From positions 1 to 25,165 of IMG/VR virus record IMGVR_UViG_3300027621_000458: a DNA stretch of 25,165 nt. One strand, written 5' to 3'. Origin of the DNA: a virus. Positions 10,101 to 18,878 of this stretch are shown piece after piece. Within the stretch, counting starts at the first letter, position 1; every line of letters begins with the position of its first letter. The notes beneath the pieces are model-generated. The model was not told the origin of the DNA. It was given only the letters and a program-made list of their open reading frames with translations, and did no database searches. Both the position numbers and the translations under genes were made by a program.

Positions 10101-13100
10101 AGTTGTCCTTAAGTTTGAAAGAAAGCGTCTGACTCTCCTTGAGAAGGAAGAGATGGACCTTGAGGACACCGATGTCATGTACAAGGTTGGCAAACCTCAG
10201 TTGATGGTTAACGGTATTGATTACTACGCCATCGACAGACGAGTGAACTACATGTTTAACCACATGAGACCCATGGATGCCGCTAGGTCGGTAGGCTCTG
10301 GGTATGTTAAGTCCGTGTACGCAAGCGAAGCAGAGATGCATTTTGACATTAAGCGTCTGTTGAGCAACTACAGCAGAGGCGAGGTTGCCATGGCTGGTGC
10401 TGACTTCTTTGGTGGCGGCAAGGTTGGCAGAGCAAGGCGTGACATTATTAATGCGGCTATTGGTGCTCACCCTCCCAAGGATGGCTTCACCGAAAGTTAC
10501 ATGCAGGAAGAAGGGTTTCATTATCCTTTGCATGCTCAACTTAGAAACGGACATATGAACGAGGCGTTCACTCCGTGGACTTCTCTTAGACTTGATAGAA
10601 TCAGTGGCAGAATTAACCACCTACAGGGTGAAGGATTCTTCTATGACCATGAATATGCCTATGCTAAGGCACAGGGTAATTACGCTCCGAGAACAAGAAT
10701 GATTCCTACCAGTTTCAGCGGTCAGCCAACCAATGGAAGAATTTCACTAAGATACGAAGAGCCTGTTGGTGCTGATTTTGCAGGTAAAAAGAACCAAGGG
10801 ATTATTACTAGGACTAGGAATAACACTTACGGACGAAGAAGAGGATATAGCAATGGAGTTCAACTTGTGGACAATATTGACCCACTTCAGTTGATGTTGG
10901 TTAGAATTGAAAACAGGGCTTCGGACCCAGCCCAACATGCCCAGCGTGGTGGAGACATTACTTCCTTGGATGGATACATTCATGACATGACTAATGTGGG
11001 TCATCGTTTGGGGGCGGGTCCAGAAAAGGTTGGAGAATTTAACGCTTCAATTATGTCAATGGATAGGGCTATTTTTGAGGGGTATTTAATGAGACAGGGA
11101 CTTCCTAAAGAAATACGAGACCTGCAAAGAGGGTCTTACATTGGTGAGACTTCAATTGAATCACCGTACCAAAGCCTTGGACTTGGAAATATGTTATATT
11201 CTGAAGGTCTAGAACACCTTAGAAGAAGAGGTGTTGAGTTTCTTCTTTCTGGTGTAATCAATAAAGATGCCGAACCTATTGCACAGCGTATCAAAAGATT
11301 TGGGCAAGAAAATGTGTGGGGCGATTTTTCTACTACATATGGTAAACCAGATTGGCAGATAGTCTCTAAGGTCGAAGCAAAAAACCATATTGGACTTTAT
11401 GGCAATATGCGTATTCTTGCTAAAATGGTTGCACCACAGGGCGGCTTCCAGCCAGTCCAGCGTCACCAGCGTGACCACCACGGCTACCAAGTTTCAGCCT
11501 CTGACTCTATTCACATGGAGGATTCTGCGTTCAAAACTCCTAGTGGTGAGCCGATGCGTATGTATGCGTCCAATAAGATTGGAGCCTTTCACATTAGCCA
11601 GTTCGATGAATCTTCCGCTGTTACCAGATTTAACCAACACTCTGTTGGCTATCTGAGCGTAAGACCAGAAGAGATTCTTGACATCACTGGTAGCGGAAAT
11701 GTGACTCACGATTACCTTAATAGATTTGATGCAAAAGATTTAAGAAACAACGGCTTTAGAGCCATCAAGTTCCAGCACGAGGGAGAGGTCAGCGTTGCCT
11801 TTACCGATTTCCAAGACTTTAAGCAGACTGGCGTTAGCCTTTCTGACATTGTTAGCGGCAACTTTGCCCCAAGACAGAAGAAGAAACTCACCTTCCAAGA
11901 ACAGGTTGACCAAGAGGCTAAGAATATTCGTATTCAGATGTCTGAACTTGTTAAAAATAAGGCTGAAGTTGAACAGCGTAGGCTGGCTTTGATTCGTAAA
12001 TTGCAAAGAGCAGAAGGACAGGCAAGAAAGGACAGGGTTAAGGTAGGAAGCGATGAGCAGATGAAGGCTCAGAAGCAACTTAGAGTATCGCTTCAACAGT
12101 TGGACGATATTGAAGCCAACGCCACGGTAATGAAAAGTGTGTTTAGAGACTCCAGTATTGACTTGGTTCGTGCTGGCAGACCTAGCCTTGCTGTCATTGC
12201 TTCTCTGAGTGCTAGTGAGTACGCACGGTATAAGGAATACAAAGAACTACCAAGCGACATCCATAAGCGTCATGTTGAGATGGTTGATGCTGTGTTGATG
12301 GACCATTGGATTAGAAGAAGTGCCCTTAGAAAAGCATCTGCTACAAGAAAAGAAGCGTTTGATGCAAGCGAAGCGGGCAGAGAGGCTAAGGCTATGCAGT
12401 ACGAAGCAGACCTTAAGAAGTTAGAGGAAGAATTGATTACCTCTCTGTCTGCCTACAGAATGTTTGACATTGCGGACACACTGCTTGGCACTGTTCCTAC
12501 CACGGAGCGTATTGAACACAGGTCTAGATGGGAAAGAGACAGCAAGGGTAACCCGATTCCCTCCACCTTTGAAGATGTTAACGCAGAACAGGGTAGAGCA
12601 ATGGGTATTACCGACATCCCAGAAGGAAGAAAATCTGGAAGAACTGTAAAGGAAAACTTCACTTTGCTTGATGCGGCTTACCAGACGATGACCGACTCTG
12701 CCGCTGGTGATGGACATAGAAGCCCTACTCAGCGTTTGATTATGCTGACACAGGCACTTGCCAAGCAGTTTGAAATCGAAGGAAAGGCTACCCCAGAATT
12801 TAAGGCAAGACTTGAAGAGATGCGTAAACAGTTTACCCAGACCTACGAGTTAACTAACACCAATCTTAGAAAGTCTGCGGCAGAAATCCTTAGACATGGT
12901 CTGCACTCCCTGCGATGGACCGATGAACTTGAGTTCAATAAACAGGACAACCTTGGAAGATGGTCCAGAAGTGGAGATGTTGTTCGTTCAAGCCTAGGAA
13001 CCTCTGGTCACTATGTGAAGCAGTACAGACCAGAGATGCCAGACATTGGTCTTAACTTTAGAAAACTTAAACTTCCACCTTCAATGAAGTTTGAAAAGAC

Positions 13101-16100
13101 TACTATCCAAATTACTGGCAGAAAGTCTGGAAGCCAATATGTCAGTGAGGCTGGTCTTGCAGACCACATTGAAGCATTCAGAAAAGAACTCATGGCAACG
13201 GTGACTAGGAATGACACTGGAGATGGTGCTGAAAGTCATACTGATATTGGAGACTTCATTAAGGATGCCAGCCCACAAGAAATTGCTGACATTGCTTTCT
13301 CTAAAAAGGGATGGGAAGATTGGGATGGTATTGACGAAGTCCGTGCTGGAAGAAATGGAAAGCGTATTAGAGACTTTGCAAGAGGAGAGAGGAAGGTTAC
13401 CACCTATACTAACAACGCACAAATCCTTTCCCATGAAGGCAGACCTAACATAGCAATTTTATTCGAAAAGGGTTCAGATGCCCCTTGGGAATTTGCAGAC
13501 GGTAGAACCATGTTCCCTTCTGGTGCTGACACCCTCCGTGTTGTTCCAATGAGTGAAGTCCAATTTGTGGAAATTGAAGGCGTTAAACATTACTATTGGA
13601 ATAAAGATTCAACTCTCAGCGGAGAATCCAAATCCAAGGGCTTCAGAAACTTTGACGATATGTTGCTTGAATACGATGGCATGAAAACCATCGCCAGACT
13701 TACCTATGGATACAAGAAGGGTGAGTACACGGCACACCGTGCTAACGGCTGGAAGATTACGGACAAGAAGTTTGCCTCAATCGAGGAAGCCAAGCGAGCC
13801 GCTATCATTGACCTGCATGAAAACAATTCGGCTGATGTTGTGTTCCAAAGTCTTAAGCGTGTTAGCGATGAACAGGCTGATTCAATCCTTAGACTGATTA
13901 GTCACGAAACCGACATTGAATACGAGAACCCTAACACTCAAAAAATTGTTAAGAAGAAGGTTCCTAATCCAGACTACAGACCAGACCTGCCGTCTGGTTT
14001 GGGTCAGAATCTAGAGTTTGTTGACGAGAGAAAAACGATTAAGGCTGGCGATGCTCTGCCCGAATGGAAGAAACTAGCCGTCTTTAAGTCTGGAGACATG
14101 CTGTTGGTTACCTCTGACAGTAGGCAAGACCTTGTTAGTAGCGTTGCTAGAACCAAGAAAGGAACTAAGGCTAAAACCTCTGATGTTCTTGGTCAAGCCG
14201 AAGAAGCCAGCGGTAATTTTTCCTCAAAAGCGATTGGAGATGTGTATAAGATTCTCTTTGATGACGCTGGAAATTTCGTTGGCATCGACAGAGTTGACAG
14301 ACTTACCACCGTTGAATCATTGAATCAGTGGGTTGGCACTATGAGCGACCCTCAGACTGCTTCCTTTGAAGCGGTTAGGTCTGTTGCCGATAGGCTTTCC
14401 AAGCAGTTTGCAGAAATTATCAAGCCCAAGTTTGTTGAAGAGAGAAAGAAAATTGCCAATGTTTTGATTAACAATCCGAAGTTGATTAAGGCTAAGGTAG
14501 AACAGCAGAGACAGATACAGGGTGAAGTTCTTCAGCGACTCAAGGAAAGAGGCATCAAGGATTTCAAGCAACTAGAAAAGGCTATTACAGACCTTGACGG
14601 TCCGCTTGAACAATTGGCAAACAGGCGTGACAGTCATTTGCTATTCTTAATTAGAAGAGGTTACATTCTAAAGCCAGAGGTAGTTAGACGGCTTCTTAAA
14701 GATGGAGTGTTTGAAAGTATTGATGACCTAAAAACTCAACAAGCGTGGGTTGATGAGCGTAATCGTTATGACAGTGCGTCAATTAGAATTCCAGATGAGT
14801 ACGCTGTTGCTGACCAAGGTGCTATTTCACAGGGTGACATGGCGGCTCTAATTGAGAATGCACTTTCTGAGGTTAAAAGGGCTAGTGATGAACAGATGCT
14901 TCCTCAAGGTAAGCAAGAAGTCCTAATGGACATTCAAGACAAAATTAAGGGAGAGTTATTTCAACAACTCGTTAAAGAAATTGAAGACCTTGAACTCCAG
15001 TTGCATGCCGCACAAGGTGGCAAGGTTAACCAAAGAAGTGCATTGGCTGAAGCAAGAATTGGCAAGAAGCGTGGAACGGTAAAGCAGATGACTGAGGTCG
15101 AGTGGGAGACCTATAAGATGGAACTGGCTCGTGAAAATAAGCCCGCCCCAGAAACCGAGGTAGCCCTATCTGAATATGAAGCAAAGGTGACTATGAATGT
15201 AGCACCAAGGCAAGATTTTTATACCATGCCTAGATTTATCCCGCTTGAGGGAGAGTCCTATCTAAGCCCTCATAAGATGCATGCAAGATTTAGACATGCA
15301 ATGGCAGACATGATTGGCTTGCACAAGGCTACCATTGATGAAGGAAATCCAAACAGAGTTAATCTTCATGACTACCTTCATGACGATGGATTGTTTGACA
15401 TCGCAGACGATACATCAACTAGGCGTGACATTATTCGTGAATCAAATCTTCATGTTAAAGGAAACGCTGGTGGACTCATGGCTTGGGACAAAAGCCCAGA
15501 AGGAATGGATTTTAAACTTGCCGCTAATAAGTTTATGTTTGATGAGTTGGGACACAGAAATGCTAAGGCTAGTCTTGAAAAGAAACTTGCTCTTCAAGAA
15601 CAAGACCCCGCCAAGAGGGACGCACTACTTGAACAGTTGTTTGCAGATACCCAACGCAGATACACTGCCACATGGAAGACTAATGTTGACAAAGTAAATG
15701 AGGCTTTTCTAAAGTTACCAGAACCATTAAGGGTGCAGTACGAAGACTTCCTACGCCAGCAGGGTGACAATCTTGATGTTACTAAAACCCGCCTACTTGC
15801 AGAGACTGCTGAGTTTATTAGAGAGGCTACCGCTAGACAGGCTGAAATGGATGCAAGACTTCAAATCTCATTAAAGAAGTTTCAAGAAATGGGAATCACT
15901 TCTGACCCAATGCGTGTTTTCTCTCAAGACCACAAGTACCAAGCAATTTTCCCCACTCTTTGGCAGGAGTTTTATCCGACTAGGGCTGAAATACAGAAAG
16001 GTTCTCAGCGTACCAAAGCCGTCAAAGAACACACTGGAGAAGCCATTGTTATGGAAGAGGCTGAAGGAGGCAAGAGACCTGTTCAATGGCAGTCTGGAGC

Positions 16101-18117
16101 AGAAAGTACTTACGAATTTGATGCAAAGACCACGATGAGAATGGGGGATGTTATTGGTGGTCAACTCTCCATTGACAGCGTTCTTAAGAATGTTTCTGAC
16201 GGAGAGGCTATTGAAGGGCAGATTCGTGCACTCCGTGGTCTAAGAGAAATTGACTTGTTCGATAAGGCTCTTGCCCATGCCAATAGACTACAGTCTGAAT
16301 ACAAGAGAACTGGTCAGCCTGTTGGTATTGACGCTGAAGACTTGAAGTTGGTAAGTCTTTATTTCCCCGACATCATTAAGGAAGACGGTCCTAATCATGT
16401 GCCTGTCAGAGATACTTGGAGGGCTGAATATGAATCCTCTTTGAGAACAATCTCTCCCGATGCTGACAAGAATCTGGAAGTACAGAAGGTTAACACCCTC
16501 TACAATCACTGGGTCAAACAGGCAATGAACGACCAGCAAAAGATGTACCTTGCTATTGCAAGAGTCAGTGGTGAAGCAAGGCTTGCAGAACTTACCAGAC
16601 CAGAAAATTTGGTTGGAGATAGGATTGATTGGAGCAAACTTAAACTAGAAGAAGCGGATTACATTCTTCACACCATCCCCCAAATCAAGACTGGCATTGC
16701 CAAGTACACAAGTTTGTCGGAACTGGTTTCTAATCCAGAATACATTGGCTACATGATGTCTGTGTTCAGCGATGAGGCAGGTAATATTAACAGTATCTTC
16801 AGTGGGCAGGAAGCCAACATGAAGACAAAGACATGGCTTGGTCTTGCGGGAGATTTGAAGGCTAGAAATGCAAGAGGTCTTGTTGACACTATTGACCAGA
16901 CTGGTGACCAAATTGCCAGAGAGAACACTACCCAAGCGGGTGCAGATGCCTCCATGGAGAGTGCCGAGGCTTGGTTTACTGGCATTGAACAGGCACTAAC
17001 CCAGCAAGGTCGTGACAAGATTACTGCCTCACAGCAGGTTCTTCTTGGGCTGGCTAAGACCGAGTCTGCCGTTAAAGTTTACAAGGGAAGAGTAGAACAG
17101 TTCCTTGCCTCTAGACCAGACGCTAGGGCTAATCTGTTGGCACTTAATGATGACCTTAAACTTATCTCTGCTAACCCAGAGCCAGTAAGCACTCAACTTA
17201 AGTACAACGACTTTGGTATGCCAGAGATTGTTAACCCAGATATCACCGATGCGTTCTTCAGAACTCCTAATGGAAAGTTTGTTGCCTTTAAGCACGGAGA
17301 CATGTTCAAACTATTCTTCACTGGTGAGGATAGTGAGATTAAGGTTCCTCCTTCTCATGTGATGACTGCCCCAGACCTTGAGCGAATCCAGATTGGTATT
17401 CGATTCTTTGCTGATGACATTCGTTCCGCACAGGTTCTTGCAGTCCAAGAGTCTGGTCAGCCTGTTATTCCTTCCAAGCAACTTGGCTCTTATAGTAAGA
17501 ACTTCTTTGATGTCCACGGTGGCTCACTACCCCCGCATGTTATTGAAGCCCTTACTGCTGAACTGACTAAGATTGGTCAGTACTCCGAGACCACCTACAT
17601 ACAGACTGGCGGCAACAAGCGACAGATTACCATTTACCCAAACACCGAGGTCTGGGACAGACTGCACAACGGAGACTACGAGAAGGTCAATGGCTCTTGG
17701 AAACTTAAGGACGATGTGGTTGCGGCAAGACAGCAACTCCTTGATAGCAACAAGGCTCTTGCAGAGCAGAAGACACAGACCCCCGCCCAGAAACTTGCTG
17801 GCGGCTCTGGCAGAGGCGTTGCCAGCGGACCCCCGCCCACCGTACCTCACGCTGACAGGGTTGATGCCAAAACAACTTGGAGTGTTGTTAAGGAAGGTAA
17901 TATCATGGTTGGAGACAACCCTAAGCCAGCCTTCCAAGACTGGACCGCTGTACAAAACAGTGAGGGATTTGTAATCCTAAGAAAACAGGCTATTGATGCC
18001 AGAAACAGGTGGACAAGTCACTTTGTTGTGTTTAGTCCTGCTGGTATTATGATGTCGGAAGAGAAGAGCGAACAGGAGGCGGTGTCATCCATCTTTAAGA
18101 ACCATGGCTTACGATAG
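7120..18117 (+). CDS. Giant multidomain virion/ejection protein (3665 aa) with GNAT-like and ART-like segments
   Basis: One uninterrupted frame encodes 3665 residues. Residues about 308-336 and 400-442 are Ala/Gly-rich and hydrophobic, candidates for membrane insertion during DNA ejection. Residues 563-567 read G-E-L-F-H, a possible remnant of an HExxH metallopeptidase helix. Residues about 1308-1400 resemble a GNAT acetyltransferase: a strand-helix, then L-G-L-G at 1353-1356 followed by a long helix, strand, 'N-x-x-A' and a terminal 'RFG'. Residues about 1455-1571 resemble a degenerate ADP-ribosyltransferase (ART-PolyVal/MuF C-terminal-like): 'TPSGEPMRMY' near 1473-1482, 'FD', then 'GFRAIKF' and a final 'F-T-D-F-Q-D-F-K'. 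A coiled coil follows (about 1573-1672). The last domain (about 3588-3665) sits behind a Pro/Gly linker (3547-3587). Position matches T7 gp16, but gp16 is about 1300 aa and N4 virion RNA polymerase about 3500 aa. I see no N-terminal transglycosylase and no convincing polymerase motif. Probably packaged and injected. Confidence 0.8.
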   Translation: MANQLHFSDSTNEERIQNDFKFLDALQKPVATTNNEAPVDQAEEDDKIGEREAYMIGNYGPQGYVSSPQNYPKYLEWRKKNQQGAFATITDAIGHAAGTMLGGAWDMVKTGDIAKPHTLAGTAIEAAYTGTQYFLNMMDIIKYDPASPIHRALFTTGTPEQQYQDYLKLSQFNREMFVVAEEGRFIPREFDVGGVKLKGFNKAAVAGGSMVLDPSVLFPPLKIGGAVARALGKTAIAIELGEHMGNAMAKGSMQAEKMALAVEKRAAQTAGIGEGVYNYVGNKIENLFGIENITTSNGKIVPKEQILRTAQGALFGTALLHLPYVAPAAGLWATAKVTEVASRTIAEAISHSRTPHYLSIAERLAYQSPDAGVRTIGKMANFSSGFTDHLGRMAQASFHGSMYGAGFGYALGGEEGMYHGIGTGIGLGGSMHLLGSVYGIYGNRSKKQIDNVMKHFAYVAEGFDAPKKEGVQVLLKNVKDQHGDEAMYKVMAGIAATERLQKNGTHLILTTERIKELLSDADWQEYSKELSNPQFGGYTTRRKDGRIFTIINADYAAPSAISGELFHNALLNDRYGSLLREHVTKGLLGTEDHEGFLFKMPLEKRVALLEKFRDAYMELDDTSPNDGAQRANLKQFNEAIEEVRQGKKPSTLYPIFEELAESYFGKYIKDKPIDYLLRGDSPLNNFGDIVWNSALDTVHRLMKHDVEAAGGRIQFKAGNPEGFFLDSKGKRVIIPELDRVMKMVVDKMRKDSETVRGFPARKSGELTGNEITFKELDHLYKDDGTGKMVKKTDAEYNAEQEGKFTSFFARHAKMDPSNKGLRFTEVGSDEEQGGVGSFMPASRRPNLKATKKLIAENNAEYERNQRELENAEKRKARVLEKQQKKGTEFTDDDLEGAADEARFEGAKHFKISGYMTEAEKTLFTDIFGATMANRVFALTRTIHSKGIDGNNILQFVYASDKRQKFNFDTKGRPTGEDNTRYEGAEKERHILPYEVVLKFERKRLTLLEKEEMDLEDTDVMYKVGKPQLMVNGIDYYAIDRRVNYMFNHMRPMDAARSVGSGYVKSVYASEAEMHFDIKRLLSNYSRGEVAMAGADFFGGGKVGRARRDIINAAIGAHPPKDGFTESYMQEEGFHYPLHAQLRNGHMNEAFTPWTSLRLDRISGRINHLQGEGFFYDHEYAYAKAQGNYAPRTRMIPTSFSGQPTNGRISLRYEEPVGADFAGKKNQGIITRTRNNTYGRRRGYSNGVQLVDNIDPLQLMLVRIENRASDPAQHAQRGGDITSLDGYIHDMTNVGHRLGAGPEKVGEFNASIMSMDRAIFEGYLMRQGLPKEIRDLQRGSYIGETSIESPYQSLGLGNMLYSEGLEHLRRRGVEFLLSGVINKDAEPIAQRIKRFGQENVWGDFSTTYGKPDWQIVSKVEAKNHIGLYGNMRILAKMVAPQGGFQPVQRHQRDHHGYQVSASDSIHMEDSAFKTPSGEPMRMYASNKIGAFHISQFDESSAVTRFNQHSVGYLSVRPEEILDITGSGNVTHDYLNRFDAKDLRNNGFRAIKFQHEGEVSVAFTDFQDFKQTGVSLSDIVSGNFAPRQKKKLTFQEQVDQEAKNIRIQMSELVKNKAEVEQRRLALIRKLQRAEGQARKDRVKVGSDEQMKAQKQLRVSLQQLDDIEANATVMKSVFRDSSIDLVRAGRPSLAVIASLSASEYARYKEYKELPSDIHKRHVEMVDAVLMDHWIRRSALRKASATRKEAFDASEAGREAKAMQYEADLKKLEEELITSLSAYRMFDIADTLLGTVPTTERIEHRSRWERDSKGNPIPSTFEDVNAEQGRAMGITDIPEGRKSGRTVKENFTLLDAAYQTMTDSAAGDGHRSPTQRLIMLTQALAKQFEIEGKATPEFKARLEEMRKQFTQTYELTNTNLRKSAAEILRHGLHSLRWTDELEFNKQDNLGRWSRSGDVVRSSLGTSGHYVKQYRPEMPDIGLNFRKLKLPPSMKFEKTTIQITGRKSGSQYVSEAGLADHIEAFRKELMATVTRNDTGDGAESHTDIGDFIKDASPQEIADIAFSKKGWEDWDGIDEVRAGRNGKRIRDFARGERKVTTYTNNAQILSHEGRPNIAILFEKGSDAPWEFADGRTMFPSGADTLRVVPMSEVQFVEIEGVKHYYWNKDSTLSGESKSKGFRNFDDMLLEYDGMKTIARLTYGYKKGEYTAHRANGWKITDKKFASIEEAKRAAIIDLHENNSADVVFQSLKRVSDEQADSILRLISHETDIEYENPNTQKIVKKKVPNPDYRPDLPSGLGQNLEFVDERKTIKAGDALPEWKKLAVFKSGDMLLVTSDSRQDLVSSVARTKKGTKAKTSDVLGQAEEASGNFSSKAIGDVYKILFDDAGNFVGIDRVDRLTTVESLNQWVGTMSDPQTASFEAVRSVADRLSKQFAEIIKPKFVEERKKIANVLINNPKLIKAKVEQQRQIQGEVLQRLKERGIKDFKQLEKAITDLDGPLEQLANRRDSHLLFLIRRGYILKPEVVRRLLKDGVFESIDDLKTQQAWVDERNRYDSASIRIPDEYAVADQGAISQGDMAALIENALSEVKRASDEQMLPQGKQEVLMDIQDKIKGELFQQLVKEIEDLELQLHAAQGGKVNQRSALAEARIGKKRGTVKQMTEVEWETYKMELARENKPAPETEVALSEYEAKVTMNVAPRQDFYTMPRFIPLEGESYLSPHKMHARFRHAMADMIGLHKATIDEGNPNRVNLHDYLHDDGLFDIADDTSTRRDIIRESNLHVKGNAGGLMAWDKSPEGMDFKLAANKFMFDELGHRNAKASLEKKLALQEQDPAKRDALLEQLFADTQRRYTATWKTNVDKVNEAFLKLPEPLRVQYEDFLRQQGDNLDVTKTRLLAETAEFIREATARQAEMDARLQISLKKFQEMGITSDPMRVFSQDHKYQAIFPTLWQEFYPTRAEIQKGSQRTKAVKEHTGEAIVMEEAEGGKRPVQWQSGAESTYEFDAKTTMRMGDVIGGQLSIDSVLKNVSDGEAIEGQIRALRGLREIDLFDKALAHANRLQSEYKRTGQPVGIDAEDLKLVSLYFPDIIKEDGPNHVPVRDTWRAEYESSLRTISPDADKNLEVQKVNTLYNHWVKQAMNDQQKMYLAIARVSGEARLAELTRPENLVGDRIDWSKLKLEEADYILHTIPQIKTGIAKYTSLSELVSNPEYIGYMMSVFSDEAGNINSIFSGQEANMKTKTWLGLAGDLKARNARGLVDTIDQTGDQIARENTTQAGADASMESAEAWFTGIEQALTQQGRDKITASQQVLLGLAKTESAVKVYKGRVEQFLASRPDARANLLALNDDLKLISANPEPVSTQLKYNDFGMPEIVNPDITDAFFRTPNGKFVAFKHGDMFKLFFTGEDSEIKVPPSHVMTAPDLERIQIGIRFFADDIRSAQVLAVQESGQPVIPSKQLGSYSKNFFDVHGGSLPPHVIEALTAELTKIGQYSETTYIQTGGNKRQITIYPNTEVWDRLHNGDYEKVNGSWKLKDDVVAARQQLLDSNKALAEQKTQTPAQKLAGGSGRGVASGPPPTVPHADRVDAKTTWSVVKEGNIMVGDNPKPAFQDWTAVQNSEGFVILRKQAIDARNRWTSHFVVFSPAGIMMSEEKSEQEAVSSIFKNHGLR

Positions 18118-18589
18118 ATTTAACATTCCACCTTTTTTGCTGGGTTCTTACAATCCTGCATTCCCACCCCTTAGAGCACCAAAACACACGCCCTACCCAA
18201 TGCGTAACCTATATCCAACAGAAACAACATTCTTTTTAAATAACCCTACTGTGTCTGGAATGGCGGCTGAAGATGGTTCTGTTATTTTTAATCCTTCTTG
18301 GGCTGAAAAGGCAACACCTTATCAAAAACAAGGACTATATTATCTTGAGGCTTCTCGTCATCATATGAAAACCGATGACTCTTGGAGAGATGTCGAGTTC
18401 ACTCCAGAGCAAGAAAAGTATTTTAAGTCTATGGGTGATAAGTATTATTCTAAGTTAGGTGATTCGACAAAGCAAACCCTTGTAAGCAGAATGATTGCGG
18501 GTGATGAAATCCCAGATGCTCCATACACAAACGAGCAACAAAAAATTGCAGATAAAATTTGGGGCAATATGATTAACCATGGAAGATAA
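18104..18589 (+). CDS. Conserved late phage protein of unknown function (161 aa)
   Basis: The 161-residue product has a Pro/aromatic N-terminus (to about residue 45), then 'G-M-A-A-E-D-G-S-V-I-F-N-P-S', a helix with 'Y-Y-L-E-A-S-R-H-H-M', 'F-T-P-E-Q-E-K-Y-F' and a C-terminal 'T-L-V-S-R-M-I-A-G-D-E' helix. I recognise this layout ('EDG-VI-NP', 'LTPEQ', 'RI-x-GD') from unannotated proteins encoded just after internal virion proteins in many podo- and other phages; no function is known to me. It overlaps the end of the giant gene by 14 bases and the holin-like gene by 11, so it is translationally coupled. No signal peptide or membrane segment. Confidence 0.7.
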   Translation: MAYDRFNIPPFLLGSYNPAFPPLRAPKHTPYPMRNLYPTETTFFLNNPTVSGMAAEDGSVIFNPSWAEKATPYQKQGLYYLEASRHHMKTDDSWRDVEFTPEQEKYFKSMGDKYYSKLGDSTKQTLVSRMIAGDEIPDAPYTNEQQKIADKIWGNMINHGR

Positions 18590-18878
18590 GTCTATTAGAG
18601 AAATTGCGGACGAACTGCACAAGGGTGGCTGGATTATAGCCCTGCTTGGTGCGGTTGCGATGTTTGCTAGACTCTTGCTGTCAAGCGACAAGCACTCTTT
18701 GATGGGTTGGATTAGGTTTATTACGGCTGGCGGTATCACTGGTGTCTTGGTTTATTTTGCACTTTTTAATGTAATGATTGACCCAATGCTTAAGTCGGTA
18801 CTTTACAGTATCTCTGGTGCTATTGCCCCCGAACTTTTTGAACTTGTTATTGGAAGGATTAAGCGTAAACTCTTTTAA
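18579..18878 (+). CDS. Putative holin
   Basis: A 99-residue membrane protein. A charged N-terminal helix (1-17) is followed by hydrophobic segments at about 18-34 and 44-67. A weaker amphipathic/hydrophobic stretch lies at about 73-91, and the end is basic 'RIKRKLF'. Size, topology and the very basic tail fit a phage holin of the LydA/Phage_holin_3 type, which would form the inner-membrane lesion that times lysis. It lies directly before a lipoprotein with spanin-like architecture, the usual lysis-cassette order, though the only lysozyme-like gene in the window is on the other strand. Overlaps both neighbours: 11 bases upstream, and TAATG with the downstream start. Confidence 0.65.
   Translation: MEDKSIREIADELHKGGWIIALLGAVAMFARLLLSSDKHSLMGWIRFITAGGITGVLVYFALFNVMIDPMLKSVLYSISGAIAPELFELVIGRIKRKLF

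Noticed and set aside
9445-10620. 391-codon open frame on the minus strand inside the giant gene
   Set aside because: It lies fully antisense to a well-supported coding frame and its product is low-complexity Ser/Leu/Val-rich with no motif. Long antisense openness is expected from the codon bias of this gene.
13309-13330. D-W-D-G-I-D motif in the giant protein, similar to the D-x-D-G-D of two-barrel RNA polymerases
   Set aside because: An extra residue breaks the motif, and I see no second barrel signature around it. I also found no convincing T7-type polymerase motif pair, so no RNA polymerase is claimed.
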